Shown: piece by piece, positions 33,561-42,071 of the stretch
Layout of the letters: each line of letters opens with the position of its first letter
Position numbering within the stretch: the first letter of the stretch is position 1
Notes under the pieces: model-generated
The model's input: only the letters and a program-made list of their open reading frames with translations
The model's database searches: none
What the model was told of the DNA's origin: nothing
Assembly (NCBI RefSeq): GCF_016863555.1
Contig: NZ_BOPC01000027.1
Coordinates: 62,001 to 126,000 of the forward strand
Source: Micromonospora qiuiae
GTDB taxonomy: Bacteria > Actinomycetota > Actinomycetes > Mycobacteriales > Micromonosporaceae
Reading direction: 5' to 3'
DNA: 64,000 nucleotides
Made by a program: the position numbers and the translations under genes

Positions 33561-34805
33561 ATGGATCTTCGTGCCGCGCTGCGGCCCCTGAGCGCCGGCA
33601 CCACCTGGCGGCGGGGCGTGTTCCTGCTGCTCGGCGGGGTGCTCGCGCTGCCGTACGCGCTGCTCGTGGTGGCCTTCACGGAGCTGTTCGGCAACCCCGA
33701 GGTTCCCCGGCCGCTGGTGCTCGCGCTGCTGGTGCCGGCGGCCGCCATCGCGGTCGTGCCGGTTTTCCTCGGCGGCAGTCGGGCGCTGGAGATCGCTGCC
33801 GTACGCGGCCTGCTCGGGGTCGACCTGCCGGAGCCGGTGCCGGGTCGCCGGCTCGACCGGGAGACCCGGCTGCGCGCCGCACTCTGGATCGGGCTGCACC
33901 TGGTCAGCGGTGCGCTGGTGGTGGCCGCCCTGTTCAGCGCGGTGCCGATGGCGTTGGCGTTCATCGTCGCGCAGGTCGGCGTCGACATCGGGTTCGCCGG
34001 TGACCAGCGGGTCGGCCCGTTCGACGGGCAGGACACCGGCTGGCTGTCGGCCATCGGCCTGCTCGTCCTGGTCGCCCTCGGCTACGCCGTCGCCGGGTTG
34101 GGCGCGTTGGCCGCGTCGATGGCCCCGGCGCTCCTCGGTCCCGCACCGGCCGAGCGGATCGCCGCGCTGGAGGTCCGGGCCGCGCGGCTGGCGGAACGCA
34201 ACCGGCTGGCCCGGGAACTGCACGACTCCGTCGGTCACGCGTTGACCGTCGCCACCCTCCAGGCCGGTGCCGCCCGTGAGGTGCTCGACCGGGACCCCGA
34301 GTTCGTCCGCCGGGCGTTGGCCGCCATCGCGGAGACCGGCCGGCGCGCGATGGACGACCTTGACCACGTGCTCGGGCTGCTGCGGGAAACTGGGGAGGCG
34401 TCGCCCGCCGGCCCGCAGCGGACCCTGGCCGACCTGCATGAACTGGTCGCCGCCACCCGTACTGCCGGCCAGCCGGTGCGCAGCCAGGTGCGCGGATCGC
34501 TGAACGGTTTGCCGCCGGTGGTCGCGCGGGAGGGCTACCGGATCATCCAGGAGGGGTTGACCAACGCTGCCCGGCACGGCCGGGGGCCGGTGACGCTGCG
34601 GGTCGACGTACCGTCCGACGGTTTGGAGATCGAGATGGTCAACGACCTGCCCGGTCCGGCCCTCGGCGCGGCGGGTTCCGGCGGCGGGCGGGGCCTGGTC
34701 GGCATGCGGGAGCGGGTGCTGCTGCTCGGCGGCGCAATGACCGCCGGGCCGGAGAATGACCGATGGCGGGTGTGGGTGCGGCTGCCGATCGGAGCGTTCG
34801 GATGA
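33561..34805 (+). CDS. NarL-type sensor histidine kinase
   Basis: The 414-residue protein has an N-terminal membrane region with four to five helices (about 18-40, 48-68, 108-130, 155-185). A HisKA_3 dimerisation helix carries the phospho-acceptor in [14 protein letters not shown] (His near residue 223), and the ATPase domain has the N-box region [10 protein letters not shown] and G-box [11 protein letters not shown]. It phosphorylates the response regulator whose ATG overlaps its stop (ATGA at 34802). No extracellular sensing domain of size is present, so the signal is likely membrane-linked. Confidence 0.93.
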   Translation: MDLRAALRPLSAGTTWRRGVFLLLGGVLALPYALLVVAFTELFGNPEVPRPLVLALLVPAAAIAVVPVFLGGSRALEIAAVRGLLGVDLPEPVPGRRLDRETRLRAALWIGLHLVSGALVVAALFSAVPMALAFIVAQVGVDIGFAGDQRVGPFDGQDTGWLSAIGLLVLVALGYAVAGLGALAASMAPALLGPAPAERIAALEVRAARLAERNRLARELHDSVGHALTVATLQAGAAREVLDRDPEFVRRALAAIAETGRRAMDDLDHVLGLLRETGEASPAGPQRTLADLHELVAATRTAGQPVRSQVRGSLNGLPPVVAREGYRIIQEGLTNAARHGRGPVTLRVDVPSDGLEIEMVNDLPGPALGAAGSGGGRGLVGMRERVLLLGGAMTAGPENDRWRVWVRLPIGAFG

Positions 34806-35452
34806 CCATCGGCGTCCTGATCGTCGACGACGACGAACTGGTGCGGATCGGGTTGCGGGCGATCATCGACGCCCAGCCGGACCTGCGGGTCCTCGCCGAG
34901 GCCGTGGACGGCGCCGAGGTGCCGCCGCTGGTCGCCCGGCACCGGCCGCAGGTGGTGCTGATGGACGTGCGGATGCCGGGAATCGACGGCATCCAGGCCA
35001 CCCGGCACCTGCTGGCAAGCTCCACCGACCCGCCCCGGGTGCTGGTCGTCACCACCTTCGCCAACGACGAGTACGTCTACGAGGCGCTGCGGGCCGGGGC
35101 CAGCGGCTTCCTGCTCAAGCGAGCCCGGCCGGCCGAGGTGGTGGAGGCGGTGCGGGTGGTGGCGCGGGGCGAATCGCTGCTGTTCCCGGCCGCGATCCGT
35201 CGGCTGGTCGGGGCGTACGGACGGCGGGGCGCCGACGGGCTGCGGGCGGCCCGGCTCACCGAGCGGGAGGCGGAGGTGCTGCGACTGATGGCCGCAGGGC
35301 TCTCCAATCCGGAGATCGCCGCTCGACTGGTCGTCGGCGTCGAGACGGTGAAGACACATGTCGGGAACGTGCTGGCCAAGCTCGGGGTACGCGACCGTAC
35401 GCAGGCGGTGATCGCCGCGTACGAATCGGGGTTCGTGATCCCCGCCGGCTGA
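34802..35452 (+). CDS. NarL/LuxR-type response regulator
   Basis: The 216-residue protein has a receiver domain with [15 protein letters not shown], phospho-acceptor Asp in [14 protein letters not shown] (about residue 57) and the Lys of GFLLKRA. A C-terminal LuxR helix-turn-helix follows: [20 protein letters not shown] and [16 protein letters not shown]. It is the cognate partner of the kinase upstream by overlap. The next gene, a membrane protein 100 bases on, is a likely target. Confidence 0.95.
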   Translation: MTIGVLIVDDDELVRIGLRAIIDAQPDLRVLAEAVDGAEVPPLVARHRPQVVLMDVRMPGIDGIQATRHLLASSTDPPRVLVVTTFANDEYVYEALRAGASGFLLKRARPAEVVEAVRVVARGESLLFPAAIRRLVGAYGRRGADGLRAARLTEREAEVLRLMAAGLSNPEIAARLVVGVETVKTHVGNVLAKLGVRDRTQAVIAAYESGFVIPAG

Positions 35453-35554
35453 CCTCTCCCTATGCGTGGTGCTTTGCGTGGTCCCTCGCGTGGGGGAGGC
35501 GGTTCCCCGCCCGGCGGGAGGGTTTCCCGGTCGGATCGTTCGAGGCTGAATGGC

Positions 35555-36625
35555 ATGACGACGAACACCGCACCCCCACGCACCTCGACCCGGTCGCACC
35601 GGCTCGCCGTGCTCGCCGCCGGGTGGCTCGGTCTCTGGGGCGTCCTCGCCCTGCTCGCCACGATCACCGGTGCCGGCTACCCGCTCGGTGCCAGCGCCCC
35701 GGGCGGTGGCGGAGCGAACCTGCTCCGGCTCGTCCCGGCCGGACTCGCGCCGCCGCTGTTCACTGTGCTGCTGCTCGCCGCCTCGCTGGCGGCGCTGGTG
35801 ATGAGTCGCCCCGCCGCCGGTCCCGCCGCCCGCTGGCGGGTGCCGCTGCTCGGCCTCGGCTGGGCGGTGGCCTTCGTGCTGGCCGTCGTGGTGCCGGACG
35901 TGCAGGCGCTGGTCATCCTCGGATACACCCCGCTCCTGCTGCTCGGTGCGCTGTCCGGCTGGCCGGAGGTGAATTATGCCGGGGTCTTCACCTGGGCGCT
36001 GTTCGTGAAGGTGGCGGCGCTGGTGGGTGGGCTGCTGCTCGGCGGCGCCGTGCTCGCCTGGCAACGGCGTACCGCCGACGGGTGCGCGGCGTGCGGCCGG
36101 GCCGGCGGCGACGCGGGTTGGAGGGCCCCGGCGGCCGCCGCCCGCTGGGGCCGATGGGCCGCGTACGTGGCGGCGGCCATTCCCGCCTGCTACGGGCTGA
36201 GCCGGTTCGCGTGGGCGGCCGGCATCCCGTTCGGGATCTCCGAAGACCTGCTCGCCGAGATGCGGGACACCGGTGCGGTCTGGGGCGGCGCGGGGCTGGG
36301 TGCGTTCGCGGCCGTCGGCGCGATCCTCACCCTCGGCCTGGTCCAGCGCTGGGGCGAGCGGTTCCCGCGCTGGATGGTGGGGCTGGCCGGGCGGCGGGTG
36401 CCGGTGCGGCTGGCCGTGGTGCCGGCGGCCGTGGTGGCGGTGGCGGTGACGGCGGCCAGCATGGGCTTCCTGAGCAGCCCGGACTTCTGGGCGATGACCG
36501 GTGAGCACAGCATGGGCGGTGGCCCGATCCTGTTCTTCCCGGTCTGGGGGCTGGCGCTCGGCGCGGCAGCGTACGCGTACCACCTGCGCCGACGGGGCGC
36601 CTGCGCTCGCTGCGGCCGGGGCTGA
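35555..36625 (+). CDS. Polytopic membrane protein next to a two-component system
   Basis: The 356-residue protein has about eight hydrophobic helices, a Cys pair motif CAACGRAGG in a central loop and a CARCGRG end. No transporter signature is recognised. The start ATG at 35555 follows 102 bases after the response regulator; an earlier ATG at 35462 would add a poorly conserved, Gly/Arg-rich extension and is less likely. A hairpin follows the stop. Function is unknown; position suggests control by the two-component system. Confidence 0.75.
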   Translation: MTTNTAPPRTSTRSHRLAVLAAGWLGLWGVLALLATITGAGYPLGASAPGGGGANLLRLVPAGLAPPLFTVLLLAASLAALVMSRPAAGPAARWRVPLLGLGWAVAFVLAVVVPDVQALVILGYTPLLLLGALSGWPEVNYAGVFTWALFVKVAALVGGLLLGGAVLAWQRRTADGCAACGRAGGDAGWRAPAAAARWGRWAAYVAAAIPACYGLSRFAWAAGIPFGISEDLLAEMRDTGAVWGGAGLGAFAAVGAILTLGLVQRWGERFPRWMVGLAGRRVPVRLAVVPAAVVAVAVTAASMGFLSSPDFWAMTGEHSMGGGPILFFPVWGLALGAAAYAYHLRRRGACARCGRG

Positions 36626-36635
36626 ACGGCTGGTC

Positions 36636-36666
36636 CGTCCGGCCCGCACAGGGGTCGGGCCGGACG
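36636..36666. terminator. Hairpin terminator after the membrane protein gene
   Basis: CGTCCGGCCCG (36636-36646) pairs perfectly with CGGGCCGGACG (36656-36666) across a 9-base loop, starting 10 bases after the stop codon. Confidence 0.6.
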
Positions 36667-36755
36667 GGCCGGCACTCCAGGTGTCGACGCCGATCTCGCC
36701 GGGCGGGCGCAGAAGGTGGCCGGTGTGAGGAAACCTGGGCGCCATGCGGGTGAGC

Positions 36756-36761
36756 TAGCGT
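36756..36761 (+). promoter_or_regulatory. -10 box of the MoxR-vWA operon, leaderless
   Basis: TAGCGT ends 7 bases before the GTG at 36769, with no ribosome site between. Confidence 0.45.
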
Positions 36762-36768
36762 TGGTGCG

Positions 36769-38301
36769 GTGACCGCGCCAACGCCGGTAACCCCGGTTCC
36801 TCCCGCCGACCTGCCCGGCACGCTCGGGGCGCTGCGCGCTGCCGGGCACCGGTACCGCACCGTCAAGCAGGAGCTGCGCGACAACCTGCTGACCAAGCTG
36901 CGCGCGGGCGGGCCGCGTTTCGCCGGCATCGTCGGCTACGACGACACCGTGCTGCCCGAGGTGGAGCGGGCGTTGCTCGCCGGGCACGACATGGTGCTGC
37001 TCGGCGAGCGTGGGCAGGGCAAGACCCGGTTGATCCGATCACTGGTGACGTTGCTGGACGAGTGGACCCCGGTCATCGTCGGGTCGGTGCTCAACGAGCA
37101 CCCGATGCACCCGGTCACCCCGGCGTCGCGGGCGCTGGTCGCCGAGGCCGGCGACGATCTCCCGGTCGGCTGGCTGCACCGCTCGCTGCGCTATGGCGAG
37201 AAGTTGGCCACTCCGGACACCAGCGTCGGTGACCTGATCGGCGATGTCGACCCGGTCCGGCTGGCGCAGGGGCGTACGCTCGGCGACCCCGAGACGATCC
37301 ACTTCGGGTTGGTACCGCGTAGCAACCGGGGCATCTTCGCGGTCAACGAGCTGCCGGACCTGGCCGAGCGGATCCAGGTGGCGCTGCTCAACGTGCTGGA
37401 GGAGCGGGACATCCAGGTTCGCGGCTACCAGCTGCGGCTGCCGCTGGACATGCTCCTGGTGGCCAGCGCCAACCCGGAGGACTACACCAACCGGGGCCGG
37501 ATCATCACCCCGCTCAAGGACCGGTTCGGCGCCGAGATCCGTACCCACTATCCGACCGAGCTGGAGCTGGAGCTGGCGTTGATCCGGCAGGAGGCCGATC
37601 TGGTCGCCGAGGTGCCGGAACATGTGCTGGAGGTCCTCGCCCGGTTCGCCCGCGCGGTGCGCGACTCGCCCTCGGTGGACCAACGCTCCGGCGTCTCCGC
37701 CCGGTTCGCCATCGCCGCCGCCGAGACGGTCGCCGCCGCGGCGCTGCGTCGGGACAGCCTGCTCGCCGCCACGCCGCCCCCGTCATCCGCCCCAGCCGCC
37801 CCGTCGGACGCCGAGCCGAGTGCGGTGTTAGAAGGGGGCCCTTCCAATACACGAGGCGTTAACAAGGGGCCCTTCCTTACACCTGTGGCGCGGGTGGGGG
37901 ACGCGGTGTCGGTGACCTCGACGTTGCGGGGGAAGGTGGAGTTCGAAAGCGGCGAGGAAGGGCGGGAGATCGAGGTCCTCGGCCATCTGCTGCGTACCGC
38001 CACCGCCGAGACGTTCCGCGCCCGGCTGGCCGGGTTGGACCTCTCCGGCTTCACCGCGCTGGTCGCCGACGGCCGGACGATCGAGACCGGGGAGTTGGTG
38101 TCGGCGGCTGAGCTGCTGGGCCAGGTGGGCACGGTGCCGGGGCTGGCCAAGGTGCTCGCCCGGCTCGGCATTGGCGACGCGCCCAGCCCGGGGCAGGCCG
38201 CGGCGGCCGTCGAGTTCGTGCTGGAAGGGCTGCACCTGAGCCGGCGGTTGGGCAAGGACGTCACCGACTCGGGACGCACCCGCTACGGCAACCGGGACTG
38301 A
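36769..38301 (+). CDS. MoxR / magnesium-chelatase-type AAA+ ATPase with a repeat-derived insert
   Basis: The 510-residue protein has an AAA+ core with Walker A LLGERGQGKTR (about 84-94), a glutamate-rich Walker B equivalent GIFAVNELPDL (about 187-197), sensor SANPEDYTNRG and a second half typical of the ChlI/MoxR group (LKDRFGAEIRTHYP). MoxR ATPases work with vWA proteins in assembling or remodelling complexes; the vWA partner follows two bases after the stop. Residues around 353-371 are encoded by the GGGCCC doublet repeat (37827-37882) in frame, inside a Pro/Ala/Ser linker between the AAA+ core and the C-terminal domain, where an insertion should be tolerated. The start is GTG. Confidence 0.9.
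   Translation: MTAPTPVTPVPPADLPGTLGALRAAGHRYRTVKQELRDNLLTKLRAGGPRFAGIVGYDDTVLPEVERALLAGHDMVLLGERGQGKTRLIRSLVTLLDEWTPVIVGSVLNEHPMHPVTPASRALVAEAGDDLPVGWLHRSLRYGEKLATPDTSVGDLIGDVDPVRLAQGRTLGDPETIHFGLVPRSNRGIFAVNELPDLAERIQVALLNVLEERDIQVRGYQLRLPLDMLLVASANPEDYTNRGRIITPLKDRFGAEIRTHYPTELELELALIRQEADLVAEVPEHVLEVLARFARAVRDSPSVDQRSGVSARFAIAAAETVAAAALRRDSLLAATPPPSSAPAAPSDAEPSAVLEGGPSNTRGVNKGPFLTPVARVGDAVSVTSTLRGKVEFESGEEGREIEVLGHLLRTATAETFRARLAGLDLSGFTALVADGRTIETGELVSAAELLGQVGTVPGLAKVLARLGIGDAPSPGQAAAAVEFVLEGLHLSRRLGKDVTDSGRTRYGNRD
37827..37882 (+). repeat. GTTAA..GGGCCC doublet repeat inside the MoxR gene
   Basis: Two copies of GTTA-n2-AAGGGGCCCTTCC-type units (first GTTAGAAGGGGGCCCTTCC, second GTTAACAAGGGGCCCTTCC) are joined by a short spacer ending CGAGGC. 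It belongs to the same family as the elements at 40995 and 43497 but sits in coding sequence without breaking the frame, adding peptides EGGPSN and NKGPFLTP. Confidence 0.85.
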
Positions 38302-38303
38302 CC

Positions 38304-40256
38304 GTGGCCGGCAACCGCTTCCGGTACGGGCAGTGGCGCGGCGGCCCCGACCCGCTGGCGCCGCCGTATGACGTGCAGGCGGCGGTGGACCAGGTCGGCG
38401 CGGAGGTGCTGGCCGGCGGCAGCCTGCGCCAGGCGCTGCGGGACCTGTTGCGCCGGGGCCCGCGAGGGCGCGGCGGGCTGGACGAGCTGACCGCCCGGGC
38501 CCGCCGGCTGCGGCGCGAGGCGCTGCGCCGGGGTGACCTGGACGGCGCGGTGACCCGGGCGCGGGCCCTGCTGGACCAGGCCCTCGCGGCCGAGCGGGAC
38601 GAGCTCGCCGGCCGCCGGGACGAGGCGGCCCGGTTCGCCGAGGCGGTGCTGGACAACCTGCCGCGCTCCACCGCCCAGGCGGTGCGCGAGCTGTCCGGTT
38701 ACCGCTGGGCCAGCGACGAGGCCCGGCGAACCTACCAGCGGATCCTCGACGGGCTGCGGGACGACGTACTCGGCCAGCGCTTCGCCGGGCTGCGGGAGTC
38801 GGCGCAGCTGGCCGCCGACCCGGCGGTGCAGGAGCGGCTGGCCGAGATGATGCGGGACCTGAATGATCTGCTGGCCCGGCACGCCCGCGCGGAGGACACC
38901 ACCGACGCGTTCGCCGAGTTCATGCGCCGGCACGGCGAGTTCTTCCCGGAGCGCCCGAGCGACGTCGACGAGCTGGTGGACGTGCTGGCCCGGCGGGCGG
39001 CGGCCGGGCGGCGGCTGATGAATTCGCTGTCGGAGCGGCAGCGCGAGGAACTGGCGGGCCTGATGCGCCAGTCGCTCGGCGACCGGCTCGCCGGTGAACT
39101 GGCCGCGTTGGAGGGGAACCTGCGCTCGCTCCGGCCCGACCTGCGCTGGGGCCGGGGCGAGCGGACGCAGGGCGGCCAGTCGCTGGGCTACGGCGAGGCG
39201 ACCGGGGTGCTCGACGAGGTGGCCGAGCTGGACGACCTGCTCGACCAGCTGGGCCAGGCGCATCCCGGAGCCACCCTGGACGACATCGATGTCGACGCGG
39301 TGTCCCGGACGTTGGGCCGCGATGCCGCCGACGACGTACGCCGGTTGCGCGAGCTGGAGCGCGAGCTGCGCCGGCAGGGGTGGGTGACCCGGGACGCCGA
39401 GGGGTTGACGCTGAGCCCGAAGGCGCTGCGTCGGCTCGGCGGCACCGCGTTGCGGCGGGTCTTCGCCGAGCTGACGGCCGGCCCGCGAGGGCAGCACGAC
39501 CTGCGCTCGGCGGGGGCGGCCGGCGAGGTCAGCGGGGCGTCACGGCCCTGGGAGTACGGCGACGAGCAGCCCCTGGACGTGGTGCGTACGCTCACCCGGG
39601 CGATCCGTCGGGCCGGCCCGCAGGTGCCGGTGCGGCTCGCCGTCGCCGACTTCGAGGTGGTCGAGACCGAGCGGCGGGCATCGGCGGTGGTGGCGCTCTG
39701 CGTGGACCTGTCGTACTCGATGATCTCGCAGGACCGCTGGGGGCCGATGAAGCAGACGGCGCTGGCCCTGGCCCACCTGATGGCGACCCGGTTCCCGCAG
39801 GACGCGTTGCAGATCATCGGGTTCGGCCGCACGGCGGCGACGCTCAGCCAGCAGGAGTTGGCCGCGGTCGAGCCGGACATGACGCAGGGCACCAACCTGC
39901 AGCACGCGTTGCGGCTGGCCGGGCGGCATCTGCGCCGCCACCCGGACGCCGAGCCGGTGGTGCTGGTGGTGACCGACGGGGAGCCGACCGCGCACCTGGA
40001 CCCGGACGACGGGGAGGCGCTGTTCTGTTGGCCGCCGTCGCCGGAGACGATCGAGGCGACGATCCGCGAGGTGGACCGGCTGAGGCGGTACGGAGCGACG
40101 CTGAACCTGTTCATGCTCGGCGACGACCCCGGGCTGCACCGCTTCGTCGAGGCGGTGGCCCGCCGCAGTCGGGGCCGGGTCTTCACACCGGACACCGGGG
40201 ACCTCGGCGAGTACGTGGTCAGCGACTACCTGCGGGCGCGCCGGGGTCGCCGATAG
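38304..40256 (+). CDS. vWA-domain protein, partner of the MoxR ATPase
   Basis: The 650-residue protein has a long helical N-terminal half rich in Arg, Glu and Ala (about 30-440) and a C-terminal vWA domain. Its metal site is CVDLSYSM (about 467-474), with the Thr loop QGTNLQHAL and Asp loop VVTDGEPTAH. This is the usual actinobacterial partner of a MoxR ATPase, similar in layout to the chelatase BchD/ChlD and CoxE groups. It begins at GTG two bases after the moxR stop, so translation is coupled. It is cytoplasmic and likely carries targets to the ATPase. Confidence 0.9.
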   Translation: MAGNRFRYGQWRGGPDPLAPPYDVQAAVDQVGAEVLAGGSLRQALRDLLRRGPRGRGGLDELTARARRLRREALRRGDLDGAVTRARALLDQALAAERDELAGRRDEAARFAEAVLDNLPRSTAQAVRELSGYRWASDEARRTYQRILDGLRDDVLGQRFAGLRESAQLAADPAVQERLAEMMRDLNDLLARHARAEDTTDAFAEFMRRHGEFFPERPSDVDELVDVLARRAAAGRRLMNSLSERQREELAGLMRQSLGDRLAGELAALEGNLRSLRPDLRWGRGERTQGGQSLGYGEATGVLDEVAELDDLLDQLGQAHPGATLDDIDVDAVSRTLGRDAADDVRRLRELERELRRQGWVTRDAEGLTLSPKALRRLGGTALRRVFAELTAGPRGQHDLRSAGAAGEVSGASRPWEYGDEQPLDVVRTLTRAIRRAGPQVPVRLAVADFEVVETERRASAVVALCVDLSYSMISQDRWGPMKQTALALAHLMATRFPQDALQIIGFGRTAATLSQQELAAVEPDMTQGTNLQHALRLAGRHLRRHPDAEPVVLVVTDGEPTAHLDPDDGEALFCWPPSPETIEATIREVDRLRRYGATLNLFMLGDDPGLHRFVEAVARRSRGRVFTPDTGDLGEYVVSDYLRARRGRR

Positions 40257-40259
40257 GCT
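40254..40259 (+). promoter_or_regulatory. -10 box overlapping the vWA stop codon
   Basis: TAGGCT begins with the TAG stop of the vWA gene and ends 7 bases before the GTG at 40267, again the leaderless layout. Confidence 0.45.
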
Positions 40260-40266
40260 CGGCCGG

Positions 40267-40731
40267 GTGGAGATCGGCGGGCTGCGGCGGGCGTACGACG
40301 CGGTGCTGGCCGAGGTCGACGCGGGCGGGTTCGGGCCGCCGCCACCGGGACGGTACGGCGCCGAGCAGATCGTGGCACACCTGGTCGCAAGCGACGAGTT
40401 GATGAGCGAGGCCACCGAGGCGGTGCTCGCCGGATCGCCGTACGCCTTCTACGACCTGGACGAGGTCCACCGGCCGGAGCTGGACGAGTTGGCCGCCGAG
40501 AGCGGTGGCCTGGTCGGGTTGGCCGACCGGCTGCGGGCCAGCAGTGATCGGCTGATCGACTTGGTGGCCCGGCTCGGGCCGGCGGCCGACACCCCGGTCG
40601 AGACACACCTGCGCGAAGGCTTCGACCTGGTCGTCGACGGGCCGCTGCCCTGGGGGCGCACCATCGACCTGCACACCCGCGTGCACCTGCCCCGCCACCT
40701 GGCCGAACTGCGCGCACTGCGCGGCACGTGA
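40267..40731 (+). CDS. DinB / maleylpyruvate isomerase-type helical-bundle protein
   Basis: The 154-residue protein is helical and has His residues placed as in DinB-like metal-binding bundles: EQIVAHLVASDELM and a C-terminal HLPRHLAELRAL. Length fits the family (about 150-170). These enzymes use a bound metal in thiol-dependent (mycothiol or bacillithiol) transfers. The start is GTG from a leaderless promoter. The family assignment rests on pattern only. Confidence 0.65.
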   Translation: MEIGGLRRAYDAVLAEVDAGGFGPPPPGRYGAEQIVAHLVASDELMSEATEAVLAGSPYAFYDLDEVHRPELDELAAESGGLVGLADRLRASSDRLIDLVARLGPAADTPVETHLREGFDLVVDGPLPWGRTIDLHTRVHLPRHLAELRALRGT

Positions 40732-40770
40732 ACGGGCGGTACGTGAGTAATGGGCATGGGCCCGGCGCTA

Positions 40771-40994
40771 GCGTGCGGTGCGCGCGGCGCTAGCGTGCGG
40801 TGCGCTGCGGTGCGTGCGTGCGGTGCGCGCGGCGCGTGCGTGCGGTGCGCGCGGCGCGTGCGTGCGGTGCGCGCGGCGCGTGCGTGCGGTGCGCTGCGGT
40901 GCGTGCGTGCGGTGCGCGCGGCGCTAGCGTGCGGTGCGCTGCGGTGCGTGCGTGCGGTGCGCGCGGCGCGTGCGTGCGGTGCGCTGCGGTGCGT
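40771..40994 (+). repeat. Tandem array of ten 22/23-base units
   Basis: All units begin GCGTGCGGTGCGC. Six are 22 bases (continuing GCGGCGCGT or GCGGCGCTA) and four are 23 bases (continuing TGCGGTGCGT), in the order A-B-A-A-A-B-A-B-A-B. Together they fill the 224 bases exactly up to the GGGCCC doublet. The array is far from any CRISPR form because no unique spacers exist. It lies between convergent genes. Confidence 0.9.
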
Positions 40995-41048
40995 GTTAAT
41001 AAGGGGCCCTTTCCATGCACGAGGCGTTAATAGGGGGCCCTTCCTTTA
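40995..41048. repeat. GTTAA..GGGCCC doublet repeat after the 22/23-base array
   Basis: Two units, GTTAATAAGGGGCCCTTTCC and GTTAATAGGGGGCCCTTCC, are separated by a spacer ending GAGGC. On the reverse strand it supplies the last seven codons and the TAA stop of the GlxA-type regulator. Its palindromic cores could act as a terminator for both convergent genes. Confidence 0.85.
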
Positions 41049-42001
41049 AACGTCTGCCGATAGGTGGACGGCGCTACGCCGATGCGCTGCTGCAGTTGCT
41101 GGCGCAGGGCGGCGCTGGTGCCGAAGCCGCTGCGGCGGGCGATCTGGTCGACGCTCAGGTCGGTGCTCTCCAGCAGCAGCCGGGCGTGGTCGGTGCGTTC
41201 ACGCAGCAGCCACTGGGTCGGGCTGAGCCCGCTCTCCGCGCGGAACCGGCGGGTGAACGTGCGTACGCTCATCCGGGCCTGCCCGGCCAGGTCGCGCAGG
41301 CTCACCGACTCGTGCAGCCGTTGGCGTGCCCATTCCCGCGCCCCGGCGGTGCTGGTGTCGTGCGCCTGCGGCACCGGGCGTTCGATGTACTGGGCCTGGC
41401 CGCCGTCGCGCCACGGTGGCATCACGCATCGGCGAGCGGCCTGGTTGGCGACCTGGCTGCCATGGTCGGTGCGGACCACGTGCAGGCACAGGTCGATCCC
41501 GGCGGCCACCCCGGCGGAGGTGAGCACCCGGCCGTCGGCGACGAAGAGCACGTCGGGGTCGAGGTCGACGGCCGGGTACAGCCGGCGGAAACCATCGGTG
41601 TGCGCCCAGTGGGTGGTGGCCCGGCGGCCGTCGAGCAGCCCGGCGGCGGCCAGCACGAACGCTCCGGTGCAGATGGACATGATCCGTACGCCGCGGTCGT
41701 ACGCGGCCCGCAGCGCCTTGGTCACCTCAGGCTCGATCGCGTCGTGGCGCTGTGTCGCGGCACCGTACACACCGGGCACGATCACGGTGTCGGCTGCCTC
41801 CATCAGTTCCAGCCCGTGGTCGGGTAGCACCTGGAAACCGGCGGTGCTGCGTACCGGCCGGCCGCCGGGCGTGCAGGTGTCGACGGCGTAGAAGTGCCGG
41901 TCGTCGGCGTCCCGAGCGGTGCGGAAGACCTGGGACGGGGTGCCCAGGTCCAGGCCGACCACCTGGTCGACGGCGAGGACCGCGATGCGGTGCGGAGTCA
42001 T
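41027..42001 (-). CDS. GlxA-type regulator: DJ-1/PfpI domain plus AraC helix-turn-helix
   Basis: The 324-residue protein starts IAVLAVDQVVGLDLGTP and has a DJ-1/PfpI Rossmann domain with the nucleophile-elbow region RIMSICTGAFVLAAAGLLDG and TTHWAHTDGF. The AraC domain near the C-terminus shows SVRTFTRRFRAESGLSPTQW and VDQIARRSGFGTSAALRQQ. Such regulators control nearby transporters or catabolic genes; the divergent MFS gene begins 71 bases away and is the likely target. The ATG at 42001 fits the family N-terminus; an open frame continues upstream only antisense to the MFS gene. The final residues FKGRAPY come from the GGGCCC repeat, so the original stop was displaced. Confidence 0.9.
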   Translation of the reverse strand: MTPHRIAVLAVDQVVGLDLGTPSQVFRTARDADDRHFYAVDTCTPGGRPVRSTAGFQVLPDHGLELMEAADTVIVPGVYGAATQRHDAIEPEVTKALRAAYDRGVRIMSICTGAFVLAAAGLLDGRRATTHWAHTDGFRRLYPAVDLDPDVLFVADGRVLTSAGVAAGIDLCLHVVRTDHGSQVANQAARRCVMPPWRDGGQAQYIERPVPQAHDTSTAGAREWARQRLHESVSLRDLAGQARMSVRTFTRRFRAESGLSPTQWLLRERTDHARLLLESTDLSVDQIARRSGFGTSAALRQQLQQRIGVAPSTYRQTFKGRAPY

Positions 42002-42071
42002 GGCCCGATTGTTGCGGAGGATGGCCTTCGGGCCACTCGCCGGATCCGGCCCGTCGGCCCAAACTCGTTTG

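Noticed and set aside
40771..40994. Possible CRISPR array
   Set aside because: Units are contiguous 22/23-base repeats with no unique spacers, and no cas genes are near.
40750..41049. 99-codon forward frame through the 22/23-base array
   Set aside because: It encodes only a Cys/Ala/Val/Arg-rich repeat of the array, without a ribosome site.
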